From NCBI RefSeq assembly GCF_028595305.1, contig NZ_JAQQXS010000005.1, positions 230,477 through 294,476 on the forward strand: a stretch of 64,000 nt of DNA. The letters are read 5' to 3'. The translations under genes and the position numbers were made by a program. Below, in pieces: positions 26,695 to 33,863 of this stretch (position 1 is the first letter of the stretch; each line of letters starts with the position of its first letter). The notes beneath the pieces were generated by a model. It did not search any database. It was not told the origin of the DNA and was given only the letters and a program-made list of their open reading frames with translations. Source of the DNA: Roseateles koreensis. GTDB taxonomy: Bacteria; Pseudomonadota; Gammaproteobacteria; Burkholderiales; Burkholderiaceae_C.

Positions 26695-27459
26695 TCAGCG
26701 TCGAAGTGTGTAAATGCCAAGGTTGGCCTGTACCGCAGCGCGCAGCGCCTCGGTGGTGTCGAGCGGGGGGAGGTTGGCCTGCGCGCGCAATTGATCGGAG
26801 TCAATCACGCCCAGCTCTTGATCGTTCAGAGCCAGCAGGTTGACCGCCTTGCCCTGGGTTTTCGAGGGATAGAGCAGAAACAGGGTGTGACGATCCCACA
26901 GCTCTTCAAAGTCGGCCACCGAGAAAACGATATGCCCGACCGATGGATCGGCCAAGTAGACCTTGCCCGCCCGCAACCCGCGAAACACCACGAAATGCTT
27001 GAACCCGGCGTAGTCGATGGGCACGATGCCGGGCTCTTTAAGCTCGGCCAGGTCTTTGATTTCGGCCTTGAAGCCGGCGCTGTCCGAGCCCAGGGTGTTG
27101 ACGTAGCGCTTCATGTCTAACAGCGAAAAACCACGGCGCTCGATGATCTTGTCGCGCTCACCAAAGGCCAGCATGCCTTCCATGGCCTGCTGCTCGGTGA
27201 CGGGGATGCCCAGGTAGTTGTTGATCACCGTCACCAGCGCGGCTGAACCGCAGCTGTAGTCATAGGCTTGGTGCACGATGTTGCGAAATTTCAGCTCCGA
27301 CAAAGGCTCAATCTGCACCGCCGCCGGCACCACGCCGCCGCCCACCTGCGCCATCGGCAGCTCGAACTGGTGCTCCGGGCGGTCTTTGGCGGGCTTCAGC
27401 GTCTCCAAAGTGGAGCCACCGATCAGCATGGCCAGGGTGCCCAGCAAAATCATCAGCAT
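26695..27459 (-). CDS. Membrane-anchored C39-family peptidase (FapD-like)
   Basis: 254 residues. An N-terminal hydrophobic anchor (MLMILLGTLAMLIGG) should place the enzyme on the periplasmic side. The papain-like C39 catalytic residues are all present: Q64 and C70 in QAYDYSCGSAA, H155 in AGFKHFVVFRG and D171 in YLADPSVG. There is no ABC-transporter part, unlike bacteriocin exporters, matching FapD and the peptidase of the Acinetobacter fil locus. C39 enzymes cut after double-glycine leaders; the six small exported proteins encoded upstream carry a related motif and are the obvious substrates. A C-terminal tail of about 60 residues has no known domain. First gene of the peptidase/barrel sub-operon, 107 bp after the previous gene. 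Confidence 0.85.
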   Translation of the reverse strand: MLMILLGTLAMLIGGSTLETLKPAKDRPEHQFELPMAQVGGGVVPAAVQIEPLSELKFRNIVHQAYDYSCGSAALVTVINNYLGIPVTEQQAMEGMLAFGERDKIIERRGFSLLDMKRYVNTLGSDSAGFKAEIKDLAELKEPGIVPIDYAGFKHFVVFRGLRAGKVYLADPSVGHIVFSVADFEELWDRHTLFLLYPSKTQGKAVNLLALNDQELGVIDSDQLRAQANLPPLDTTEALRAAVQANLGIYTLRR

Positions 27460-27566
27460 GGTTGAAAATCCTCGAACTCGGGGGACGCGCTAGCGTAATG
27501 CGTTATGGGGGCGGTTCAGTGTCAAAGCGGGGTGGATTCGCCTGATTAGTGAGGCTTGTCAGCGGC

Positions 27567-28091
27567 TCATTTGGACCAGAGCAACACTTGCCCCTGCAAT
27601 TGCGCGCTGCCGCTCAGCTGGATTTGGCCCATGCTGGCGGTGATGGGCGCCGTGGCGTCCGCCTGTGCCGCGATGGCGCGAATGCCGAAATCCTTGAAAC
27701 CGAGAAAGCTGGGCAGCCCCACCTGGATCACGTCGCTGATGCCGGTGCTGCCTCCCGGCCCCGCGATGGCCTTGACCTCCAGGCCCAGCATGTCCAGCGT
27801 GCCGCTGATTTTGTCGAGTACCAGATAGCTGGTGGCACCCGCTACCTTGAAGCCGACGCTGACTCGGTTGGTGGAGTCGGCGGCGGTGTTCAGCTCCAAA
27901 TGCGCATTCAGCACGATGCCGTCACGCCCGGTCACGGCAGACAACGCGGCGTCGTCCAAGGGCGTTGCCGCAAAGCTGGTGGAGCCAGCCGGGGCGAGAA
28001 CGCAGCCGCCCATCAACCCGGCGGCACCCAGCAGCCGGGCCACTTGCTGATGCATCCGGGCGCTGCGCAATTTTTTCGTGATGGCTCTCAT
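27567..28091 (-). CDS. Exported leader-motif protein D (174 aa)
   Basis: Signal peptide (hydrophobic LLGAAGLMGG; cleavage near STSFA) followed at once by TPLDDAALSAVTGRDGIVL, the same leader-like motif as in the other small proteins of this locus. The rest is predicted beta-rich, with alternating hydrophobic strands and no Cys in the mature part. It ends LQGQVLLWSK, similar to the QGxKxWxWAH end of the main subunits. The ATG is one base after the stop of the preceding gene (TGAGATG), so translation is coupled. No named family is certain; it belongs with DUF6160-like proteins by the leader motif. Probably a minor subunit or tip protein. Confidence 0.75.
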   Translation of the reverse strand: MRAITKKLRSARMHQQVARLLGAAGLMGGCVLAPAGSTSFAATPLDDAALSAVTGRDGIVLNAHLELNTAADSTNRVSVGFKVAGATSYLVLDKISGTLDMLGLEVKAIAGPGGSTGISDVIQVGLPSFLGFKDFGIRAIAAQADATAPITASMGQIQLSGSAQLQGQVLLWSK

Positions 28092-28092
28092 C

Positions 28093-29052
28093 TCAGCGCC
28101 CGCTCTTCAATTTGATGTCCAGGTACTGGATTTGTACGCCGCCAATGCGGCTGGAGCCCAGGTCCACATTGCCGCCGACGTCGCTTTTGAAGCTGATGTT
28201 GTCGATCAGCACGCTGCCGACCGGCGCGGTCTGCCCGGCGCTGGGCCAGGCAATGTTCAGGTGCAAGGCGGTGCTGCCGTCAGCGGCGGTCACGGTGTTG
28301 ATCAAGAGCGGTTGATTGCTCAACGAGCTCAATTGCCACAGGCCTGTGGGGCTCAATTGCTGGCCGTCTGCCGTTGCCGCGCCCAGGTGCAAGCCGCGCA
28401 GGGTGAATTGCTCGGCGGTGGTGGGGTCGTCGATCAGGGTGGTGTCGAGTCGCCCGCGCGGGCGCAGGGTCAGGGCGCCCAGGTCCAGCCGCAGCCCGAG
28501 CCCCAGGGCAATGCCTTGCACATCGGCGTCGGCATTGGGCGCAATCTCCAGCGTGGTGCCGCTGCTGCGCAAATTCTGCAGCAGCAAGGCGCCCGCTTTG
28601 AAGGTGTTGCTGTTGGCGTCGGTCAGCTCCAAATCGGCCGCGAATTGCCAGAGGATGAGGCCTTGCGCGTTCAGCGGCTCGCTGAGCACCACCTTATCCG
28701 GCAGCCCCCCGCCGCGTTGCACCAGGGTGAGTTGGTAGGGGTCGGTGTAGGTGTTGGCCGTGTCGTCCGAGCGTGAGAGGCTGATATTGTTCAGGCTCAC
28801 GCCGCTGGCGTCGGTGCTGCTGCCCAGGCGCAGGGAGAGCGAGCCGTTCAGCGAAAACCCCTGCAGATTGAAGGCAAAGCCGTCGCGGGCGTGGACCGTG
28901 GCCAGTTCATCGTCTGAAATGCTCTGCAAACTGGCCTGCGCCGGTGCAGCGAAGACGGCCAGGCCTAGCGCTGCGATGTGAACTGAAACGACAAAAGCCG
29001 CCCGGTGTGCCAGCGACTTTTTGAGGAATGCAAGGGGGCGCCACATGGCCAC
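28093..29052 (-). CDS. Exported leader-motif protein C (319 aa)
   Basis: Signal peptide (VVSVHIAALGLAVFAAPAQA) then LQSISDDELATVHARDGFAF, a diverged copy of the locus leader motif with A in place of the first G. The mature part is rich in Leu, Asn and Ser, with alternating beta-strand pattern and repeated N-[NT]-[IL]-S/L phrases, suggesting a beta-helix or beta-sandwich. It is the longest of the six substrates. The frame opens at GTG 29052; ATG 29046 is an equally good start. It lies 3 bp after gene B and is coupled to gene D. Function unknown; a surface or fibre protein is the likely role. Confidence 0.72.
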   Translation of the reverse strand: MAMWRPLAFLKKSLAHRAAFVVSVHIAALGLAVFAAPAQASLQSISDDELATVHARDGFAFNLQGFSLNGSLSLRLGSSTDASGVSLNNISLSRSDDTANTYTDPYQLTLVQRGGGLPDKVVLSEPLNAQGLILWQFAADLELTDANSNTFKAGALLLQNLRSSGTTLEIAPNADADVQGIALGLGLRLDLGALTLRPRGRLDTTLIDDPTTAEQFTLRGLHLGAATADGQQLSPTGLWQLSSLSNQPLLINTVTAADGSTALHLNIAWPSAGQTAPVGSVLIDNISFKSDVGGNVDLGSSRIGGVQIQYLDIKLKSGR

Positions 29053-29055
29053 ACC

Positions 29056-29901
29056 TCAGCCGCCCGGTTTGGCCACATTGGCCGGTATCGTGGTGCCCAG
29101 GGTGGCCGCCAAGCGATCACGCCAATTGAGCCAGACGCCAGCTTGCGCGGCGTCCGAGGCGGTTGTCATGCCGGTGGAGGTGGGGTATTGCACGGTCGAC
29201 TTCAGCACCGAGATGAAGAAGTCCCGGCTCGCCCCGCTGGCGTTGCCCGCCTGGATGGCGGTGATATCGGCCAGGCTGAAGGGGCAGGCTGCGCTGCCGC
29301 AGGTGGTGCCGTCCCAGCGTTTGCCGCCGAGCGTGTCGGTGCGGGAGTCGAGCGTGCGGCCTTGGCTGTCGGTCACGGCGACCGAGCCGCTGATGCTTTG
29401 CGCTGAAATTCCCAAACTGCCCGTGATGCCCTCAAAGCCCAAGCGCATGCCAATCACTTGGCGGGTGCTGCCGCTGCCCGAGTACACCATCTCCATATAC
29501 GGGTTATTGAGCGTCACCGTGCGCTGGGCATCACCCAGGTCGCTGCGGCCAAACTGCAGCGTGCTGATGGCGATGTCGGCACCCGTGCCATTGCGCGTGG
29601 TGCTGGTGTACTCGCCCAGGCGGATGTTGGTGAAGTTAGCACTCAAGGTGATGTCGGCATTGAGCGTGACCTTGGAGAAGTCATAGCCGTTGACGCTGGT
29701 GTTGGTCACCTCCACCATCGCCTGGCCCCACACCTCGGAGAGCACCACGTCGGGCAGTGGCTTGCCTTGTGCCTGCGCGGCCTGTACCGGCAGCAGACTG
29801 AGCAGCACAGCCAAGGCCAGAGCGGCGGCATTGAGGTGGTGGCGCAAGCCTTGCAGGCAACCGGGGTGGTGCCCGTCCTGAGAAAAACTCAATGCGCCCA
29901 T
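29056..29901 (-). CDS. Exported protein B of the C39 locus (281 aa)
   Basis: Long signal region with hydrophobic core (ALALAVLLSLLPVQAAQA). The mature start, PLPDVVLSEVWGQAMVEV, keeps the L-S-x-V-x-G-Q core of the locus motif but lacks the D-G that follows in the others. The body is beta-rich with many Ser, Thr and Asn, and has two cysteines 5 apart (CGSAAC) that could form a disulfide. Its ATG lies 13 bp inside the end of gene A3, so the two are translationally coupled. No family recognised. It may be a specialised fibre component that is not cut by the peptidase. Confidence 0.7.
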   Translation of the reverse strand: MGALSFSQDGHHPGCLQGLRHHLNAAALALAVLLSLLPVQAAQAQGKPLPDVVLSEVWGQAMVEVTNTSVNGYDFSKVTLNADITLSANFTNIRLGEYTSTTRNGTGADIAISTLQFGRSDLGDAQRTVTLNNPYMEMVYSGSGSTRQVIGMRLGFEGITGSLGISAQSISGSVAVTDSQGRTLDSRTDTLGGKRWDGTTCGSAACPFSLADITAIQAGNASGASRDFFISVLKSTVQYPTSTGMTTASDAAQAGVWLNWRDRLAATLGTTIPANVAKPGG

Positions 29902-30422
29902 ATCCAGATCTTGGAGCCCTGCATGTCGAAATTGGTGATGCTGATGCTGCCAAACGACGCAGCACTGTTGCCCATGGTGACAGACCCCACGTTAATCGAA
30001 GGGCTCAGACGGTGATCAAGTCCAGCGTTAGGAATTGCCAACTGGATCACGTCACTGCGATTGTCATACAGGCCACTGCTCACCAAACGCGCAATGCCGG
30101 CAGCGCCATCGGCGCCATAGGCTGCCATGGAGTTGCTGAGGGTGCTTGTGAAGCTGGCTGCGCTGAGCACGTCCACCGTCATCACAAACAAACCCGAAAT
30201 GCTGATGTTGTTGAAGCTGATCGAGCCGCCATCGGGGTTGCTGGCACTTTGCGTGCTGTAGCTGAAGTTGCCGATGTGGATGCTCAAGTCCGCGCTAATC
30301 GTCACCCCGTCCCGGCCATGCACCTCGGCAAGATCCTCGTCATCCATGGCGGCCATGGCATGCGCGGCACCGGCCGAGAGGGCCAGCAGCACAGCGAAGA
30401 CACAGCTCAGGATGCGGCTCAT
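29889..30422 (-). CDS. Exported leader-motif protein A3 (177 aa)
   Basis: Diverged paralogue of A1 and A2. Signal peptide (ILSCVFAVLLALSAGAAHA), then MAAMDDEDLAEVHGRDGVTI, the leader motif, then SADLSIHIGNFSYS matching [13 protein letters not shown] of A1/A2. The middle shares SISFNNISISGLFVMTVDVL with their [20 protein letters not shown], and the end MQGSKIWIWAH matches [14 protein letters not shown]6160-like (FilA-type) by motif. It follows a hairpin terminator that separates it from A2, so it is likely made in lower amounts. Confidence 0.8.
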   Translation of the reverse strand: MSRILSCVFAVLLALSAGAAHAMAAMDDEDLAEVHGRDGVTISADLSIHIGNFSYSTQSASNPDGGSISFNNISISGLFVMTVDVLSAASFTSTLSNSMAAYGADGAAGIARLVSSGLYDNRSDVIQLAIPNAGLDHRLSPSINVGSVTMGNSAASFGSISITNFDMQGSKIWIWAH

Positions 30423-30491
30423 GCGAATGATGCTCCGTGGGGCGTGGTGGTTAGGTAAAAACCCGTGCTGAGCGCAAACAGCCCGCCGGGG

Positions 30492-30521
30492 AAAAAAAGA
30501 CCCGGGGCAAAGCCCGGGCCC
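30492..30521 (-). terminator. Intrinsic (perhaps partial) terminator after A2
   Basis: Read on the minus strand: a GC-rich stem, roughly GGCCCGGGC with GCCCCGGGTC around a short TTT loop, followed by a T-run (plus-strand A-run 30492-30498). It lies 48 bp downstream of the A2 stop and 70 bp before the A3 start, inside the locus. Confidence 0.8.
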
Positions 30522-30569
30522 TTTTCATCTCTTCGCTCTCAACTCATTGAGATCAAGTCAGACGAGAGC

Positions 30570-31094
30570 TTAGTGAGCCCACATCCAGATCTTGGTGCCT
30601 TGCAGGTCGATGTTGTTGATGGCCACCGAGCCGAAGGACTTGGTGCTGTTGCCCATCGTGATCGAGCCGACGGTCACGGAAGGAGCCAGCTTGGAATCCA
30701 GACCGGCGTTGGGGAATGCAAACTGAACGACATCGCTGGCGTTGTCGTACACACCCTTGACGACCAGGTTGTTCAGGTTGGCTTGCGGGTCAGCGCCGTA
30801 AGAGGCCATCGAAGCGCCGACGGTGCTTGCGAAGGCCGAGGCGTTCAGGATGTCCACGGTCATCACGAACATGCCCTTGATGCCGATGTTGTTGAACGAC
30901 ACGGAGCCGCCGTCGGTGCCGGTGTCGGTGTACTTGAACGAACCGATGTTGATGTTCAGGTCACCGGCGATGGACACACCGTCTTGGCCGCTGACTTGCG
31001 ACAGGGCGCTGTCATCGATGGCGGTCATGGCGGAAGCCGACAGAGCAGCGGAAGCGAGCAGGGCAGCGACGGCGGAGATCTTGAAGAATTTCAT
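30570..31094 (-). CDS. Exported leader-motif protein A2, main-subunit copy (174 aa)
   Basis: Starts ATG 31094 with an AGGAA ribosome-binding site just upstream. Signal peptide ([17 protein letters not shown]), then [20 protein letters not shown], the leader motif, then [20 protein letters not shown]. Nearly identical to A1 except for a shorter middle loop: A2 has [17 protein letters not shown] where A1 has a longer insert. Ends [11 protein letters not shown]. Codon choice is strongly restricted compared with neighbours, as expected for a highly expressed gene. DUF6160-like by motif. Best candidate, with A1, for the main surface subunit. Confidence 0.85.
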   Translation of the reverse strand: MKFFKISAVAALLASAALSASAMTAIDDSALSQVSGQDGVSIAGDLNINIGSFKYTDTGTDGGSVSFNNIGIKGMFVMTVDILNASAFASTVGASMASYGADPQANLNNLVVKGVYDNASDVVQFAFPNAGLDSKLAPSVTVGSITMGNSTKSFGSVAINNIDLQGTKIWMWAH

Positions 31095-31142
31095 GATGAG
31101 TTCCTGTTTAACTTGAAGTGGAATTTTCAAAAGTACAGAGGT

Positions 31143-31159
31143 CTAAGCGATCAGCTTAG
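31143..31159 (-). other. Small hairpin at A1 stop codon
   Basis: CTAAGC (31143-31148) and GCTTAG (31154-31159) are inverted repeats with a 5-nt loop, overlapping the A1 stop. No T-run follows, so it may be an mRNA-stability or processing element between A1 and A2 and not a terminator. Confidence 0.4.
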
Positions 31160-31794
31160 TGAGCCCACATCCAAACCTTGGTGCCTTGCAGGTCGATGTT
31201 GTTGATGGCCACCGAGCCGAAGGACTTGGTGCTGTTGCCCATCGTGATCGAGCCGACGGTCACGGAAGGAGCCAGCTTGGAATCCAGACCGGCGTTGGGG
31301 AATGCGAACTGAACGACATCGCTGGCGTTGTCGTACACACCCTTGACGACCAGGTTGGTCAACTCAACCGTCACAGCTTGTTGGCCAGCGGTCAGGGCTG
31401 CGAAAGCGCCGGCGCCGTTCTTTGCGTCATAGCCGGCTTGTGCCGTTGCGAAAGCTGTGGTGTTGCCCAGAACGCGACCAACAGCGGCTGCGTCCAAGTA
31501 CGAGCCCATGCTGGTGCCGACGGCGCCGCTGAAGGTGGCTGCGTTCAGGATGTCCACGGTCATCACGAACATGCCCTTGATGCCGATGTTGTTGAACGAC
31601 ACGGAGCCGCCGTCGGTGCCGGTGTCGGTGTACTTGAACGAGCCGATGTTGATGTTCAGGTCACCGGCGATGGACACGCCGTCTTGGCCGCTGACTTGCG
31701 ACAGGGCGCTGTCATCGATGGCGGTCATGGCGGAAGCCGACAGAGCAGCGGAAGCGAGCAGGGCGGCGACGGCGGACAGTTGGAAGAATTTCAT
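31156..31794 (-). CDS. Exported leader-motif protein A1, main-subunit copy (212 aa)
   Basis: First gene of the locus, ATG 31794 with a strong GGAGA site (plus-strand 31802-31806). Signal peptide ([17 protein letters not shown]), then [20 protein letters not shown] and [20 protein letters not shown]. After [20 protein letters not shown] comes a longer loop than in A2 (about 38 extra residues, Ala-rich, including [10 protein letters not shown]), then the shared [20 protein letters not shown] and the end [11 protein letters not shown]. No Cys in the mature part. Related to DUF6160 proteins (FilA in Acinetobacter annotations, from memory). Likely exported by Sec, trimmed by the C39 peptidase and displayed through the FapF-like barrel. 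Confidence 0.85.
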   Translation of the reverse strand: MKFFQLSAVAALLASAALSASAMTAIDDSALSQVSGQDGVSIAGDLNINIGSFKYTDTGTDGGSVSFNNIGIKGMFVMTVDILNAATFSGAVGTSMGSYLDAAAVGRVLGNTTAFATAQAGYDAKNGAGAFAALTAGQQAVTVELTNLVVKGVYDNASDVVQFAFPNAGLDSKLAPSVTVGSITMGNSTKSFGSVAINNIDLQGTKVWMWAH

Positions 31795-32562
31795 GTGTGT
31801 ATCTCCAGATATGGTTTTGAACGAGGACCGAAACGAACTGAACTAACTCTTTTTGCTCAACGCGCTTACCGTGTTCACTGTCACGGCCTACCTCTTTAAC
31901 AAGACCGGTTCTGGTGGGATCCGGCTCGGCGCAGAGTTGTCAGCGGCGTGAACGAATCATGCGCATTAGTTGGCGATTTCTTCTGACTTTGCGAGCCAAG
32001 CTCTTGGCCTTGCAGGCCCTCCGTTCGGTGGGGAGTGAGAACCCCAATGGTCATTCGCGGGGGGTCAGCGGGTTTGCACTGATGCGGCCAATTTGCACGC
32101 TGTTTTGGCCCAAAAACCGCGTGTTTTGACCGTTGTGATTTCAGCAAAATCCTGTCGCTTTTCTCTCTGAAATCAGGGGTTTCATGCGCCACCGGTCGGG
32201 CTTCCCTGGGGAAGTGCTGAAATGTTGTCTAAACCTGTAAAGACAAGCTGAGAATTTCAGGTGAAATCAAACGCACTGATGCGTGTTGAAAATTGAGTGA
32301 CCGGCGGAGCCTTTTTGAGGCCTTCGGCCTGCTGAAACGACACCACGGCGACACCGGGCTGGTTGGGTGTTTCATTGCCCCAACAACTGGGTCGGTTTGG
32401 GCCTCGTTGGATGGCCCTTATTCAGGGGGGATCAAGACGGGGTTGGCGCGGAGATTTTTTGGGCCGACACGTCAAAAAAAATTTCGCAAGACCTGAAATG
32501 CCGTTTGAGCCGAAGTTCTCACCTCCTCCGCCTGTTCGGGCTGAGCTTGCCAAGGCGGGGCA
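31795..32562 (-). promoter_or_regulatory. Long non-coding region upstream of the C39 locus
   Basis: About 770 bp without a convincing gene, less GC-rich than its surroundings. It must hold the promoter of A1 and perhaps a long 5' leader. The clearest structure is an inverted repeat TTGTCT-N10-AGACAA (32225-32230 and 32241-32246), a possible operator for a dimeric regulator such as the AraC- or LuxR-type proteins encoded next to it. No confident -35/-10 pair could be assigned. Confidence 0.45.
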
Positions 32563-32586
32563 AGAAAAAAGGACCGTGCGGTCCTT
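32563..32586 (-). terminator. Terminator of the AraC-type gene
   Basis: On the minus strand AAGGACCG and CGGTCCTT form a tight hairpin followed by a T-run (plus-strand A-run 32565-32570). It begins 3 bp after the stop codon of the regulator gene. Confidence 0.9.
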
Positions 32587-32589
32587 GAT

Positions 32590-33720
32590 TCAGTTGGCGT
32601 TGGCGGCGGTGCTGGGCTCTGCGCTGCCCGTGCGCAAGTGGCTGGGCGAGTGGCCGAACCAGCGCTTGCAGGCGCGGTAGAAATTGCTGGGGTCGGCAAA
32701 GCCAAGTGCGAAGCTCATCTCCGTGGCGGAGATGCCGCCTTTGGCGAGAAAGCGCTCGGCTTGTTCGCGGCGGGTTTCGTCCAGCAGTTTGTTGAAGCTG
32801 GTGCTTTCTTCCAGCAGGCGGCGCTGCAGGGTGCGTTCACTCATGCACAACAGGGTGGCGATGGTGTCGCGTTTGGGGTCGCCCTTGGGCAGTTGCTCCA
32901 ACAGCACCTGGCGGACACGGCGTTGCACGCTGCCGGCGTGGGAGGCCATTTGTTGCTGTGCTTCAGCCACGCACAGGGCGGCCACGCCGGGGTTGGCGGT
33001 GGGGATCGGGGTTTGCAGGTCGGCGCTGTCAAAGACGATGCAGAACTCTTTGGCGTCGAAGCGCAACTCGCATGCAAAGGCTTCCTGCCAGGGGCGCAAG
33101 TCGGCCGGGGCGGCAAAGGGGTATTCAATGGCCACGGGCCGAACGGCCTTGCCCGTCACCCAGGCCAGCGATTGCAGCAGCACATTGGCCAGAAAGTCAT
33201 AACGCTGCAGGGGTACTTGATGCAGGCCCTTGAGGTACTCGGCGCGCAGGCGGCTGTGGCCGTCGGCGTGCACCAGCTCCAGGTGAATGGTGGGCGACAG
33301 CAGCAGTGAATAACGCTGCAGATGCGCCAGGGCGTCACCCAGATGGCGGGCGGAAAGAATCAGGTGCGAAATGGCACCCATGGCCACGATCGGGTGGCTC
33401 AGTTCAGTCAACCCAATGCTTGCATTGTTGCTGCGGGTGGCCGCCAACTCCCACACCTTGTTGTAGGCGTCGGAGAGCATGCGGGCATCTGTTTCGCTCG
33501 ATTTGACGCCCAACTGGCACAGCAATTGCTCAAGGCAAATGTCGTGTGCGTTCAGGGCCTCGGTCATTGCGTCGCGCCAGTTGGCCTCCGGGCTCACCTT
33601 GCCGGCGGGCTTGGCCGCTGCGCCCAGGTGGCCGCTGCGGTGACCCACGCTGCGGCCGACTGCGCCAGAGGCGAAGGTCGGTGCGGAGCTGGTGAAAGCG
33701 GCGGCGTGTGCGCGAGTCAT
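32590..33720 (-). CDS. AraC-family transcriptional regulator
   Basis: 376 residues from ATG 33720 (an ATG at 33762 is also possible). N-terminal ligand-binding domain of the 'arabinose-binding' OruR/ArgR type (LSHPIVAMGAISHLILSARH, LGDALAHLQRYSLLLSPTIH). The C-terminal two-helix-turn-helix AraC domain is complete: ATLLCMSERTLQRRLLEEST and ISATEMSFALGFADPSNFYR, ending FGHSPSHLR. The gene lies between a MalT-like regulator and the C39 locus and is transcribed in the same direction, so it may control that locus; there is no direct evidence. Followed by its own terminator. Confidence 0.9.
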   Translation of the reverse strand: MTRAHAAAFTSSAPTFASGAVGRSVGHRSGHLGAAAKPAGKVSPEANWRDAMTEALNAHDICLEQLLCQLGVKSSETDARMLSDAYNKVWELAATRSNNASIGLTELSHPIVAMGAISHLILSARHLGDALAHLQRYSLLLSPTIHLELVHADGHSRLRAEYLKGLHQVPLQRYDFLANVLLQSLAWVTGKAVRPVAIEYPFAAPADLRPWQEAFACELRFDAKEFCIVFDSADLQTPIPTANPGVAALCVAEAQQQMASHAGSVQRRVRQVLLEQLPKGDPKRDTIATLLCMSERTLQRRLLEESTSFNKLLDETRREQAERFLAKGGISATEMSFALGFADPSNFYRACKRWFGHSPSHLRTGSAEPSTAANAN

Positions 33721-33863
33721 GGGACGGTAAAGCAGGTCTGGGGGAGCCCACTCTAGGTGCATGCCTGCGCCCTGTCGCCGTCCGAAGGGAGAGGTACCGC
33801 GTGTTTCGGGGGTTAGTCATACCTATCCGAAAGGATAGGTTTTGTCCCCCGTGACGCCCAAAA

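Larger units (their letters stand above)
30570..31794 (-). repeat. Tandem gene duplication A1/A2
   Basis: 30570-30770 matches 31156-31356 with only a few mismatches, and about 30838-31094 matches about 31537-31794 equally closely. The central parts differ: A1 carries an extra segment of 38 codons. A recent duplication or ongoing gene conversion explains the pattern. Confidence 0.9.

Noticed and set aside
32293..32680. Plus-strand frames in the gap before the AraC-type gene
   Set aside because: They run through the AraC terminator and its 3' end; no coding bias.
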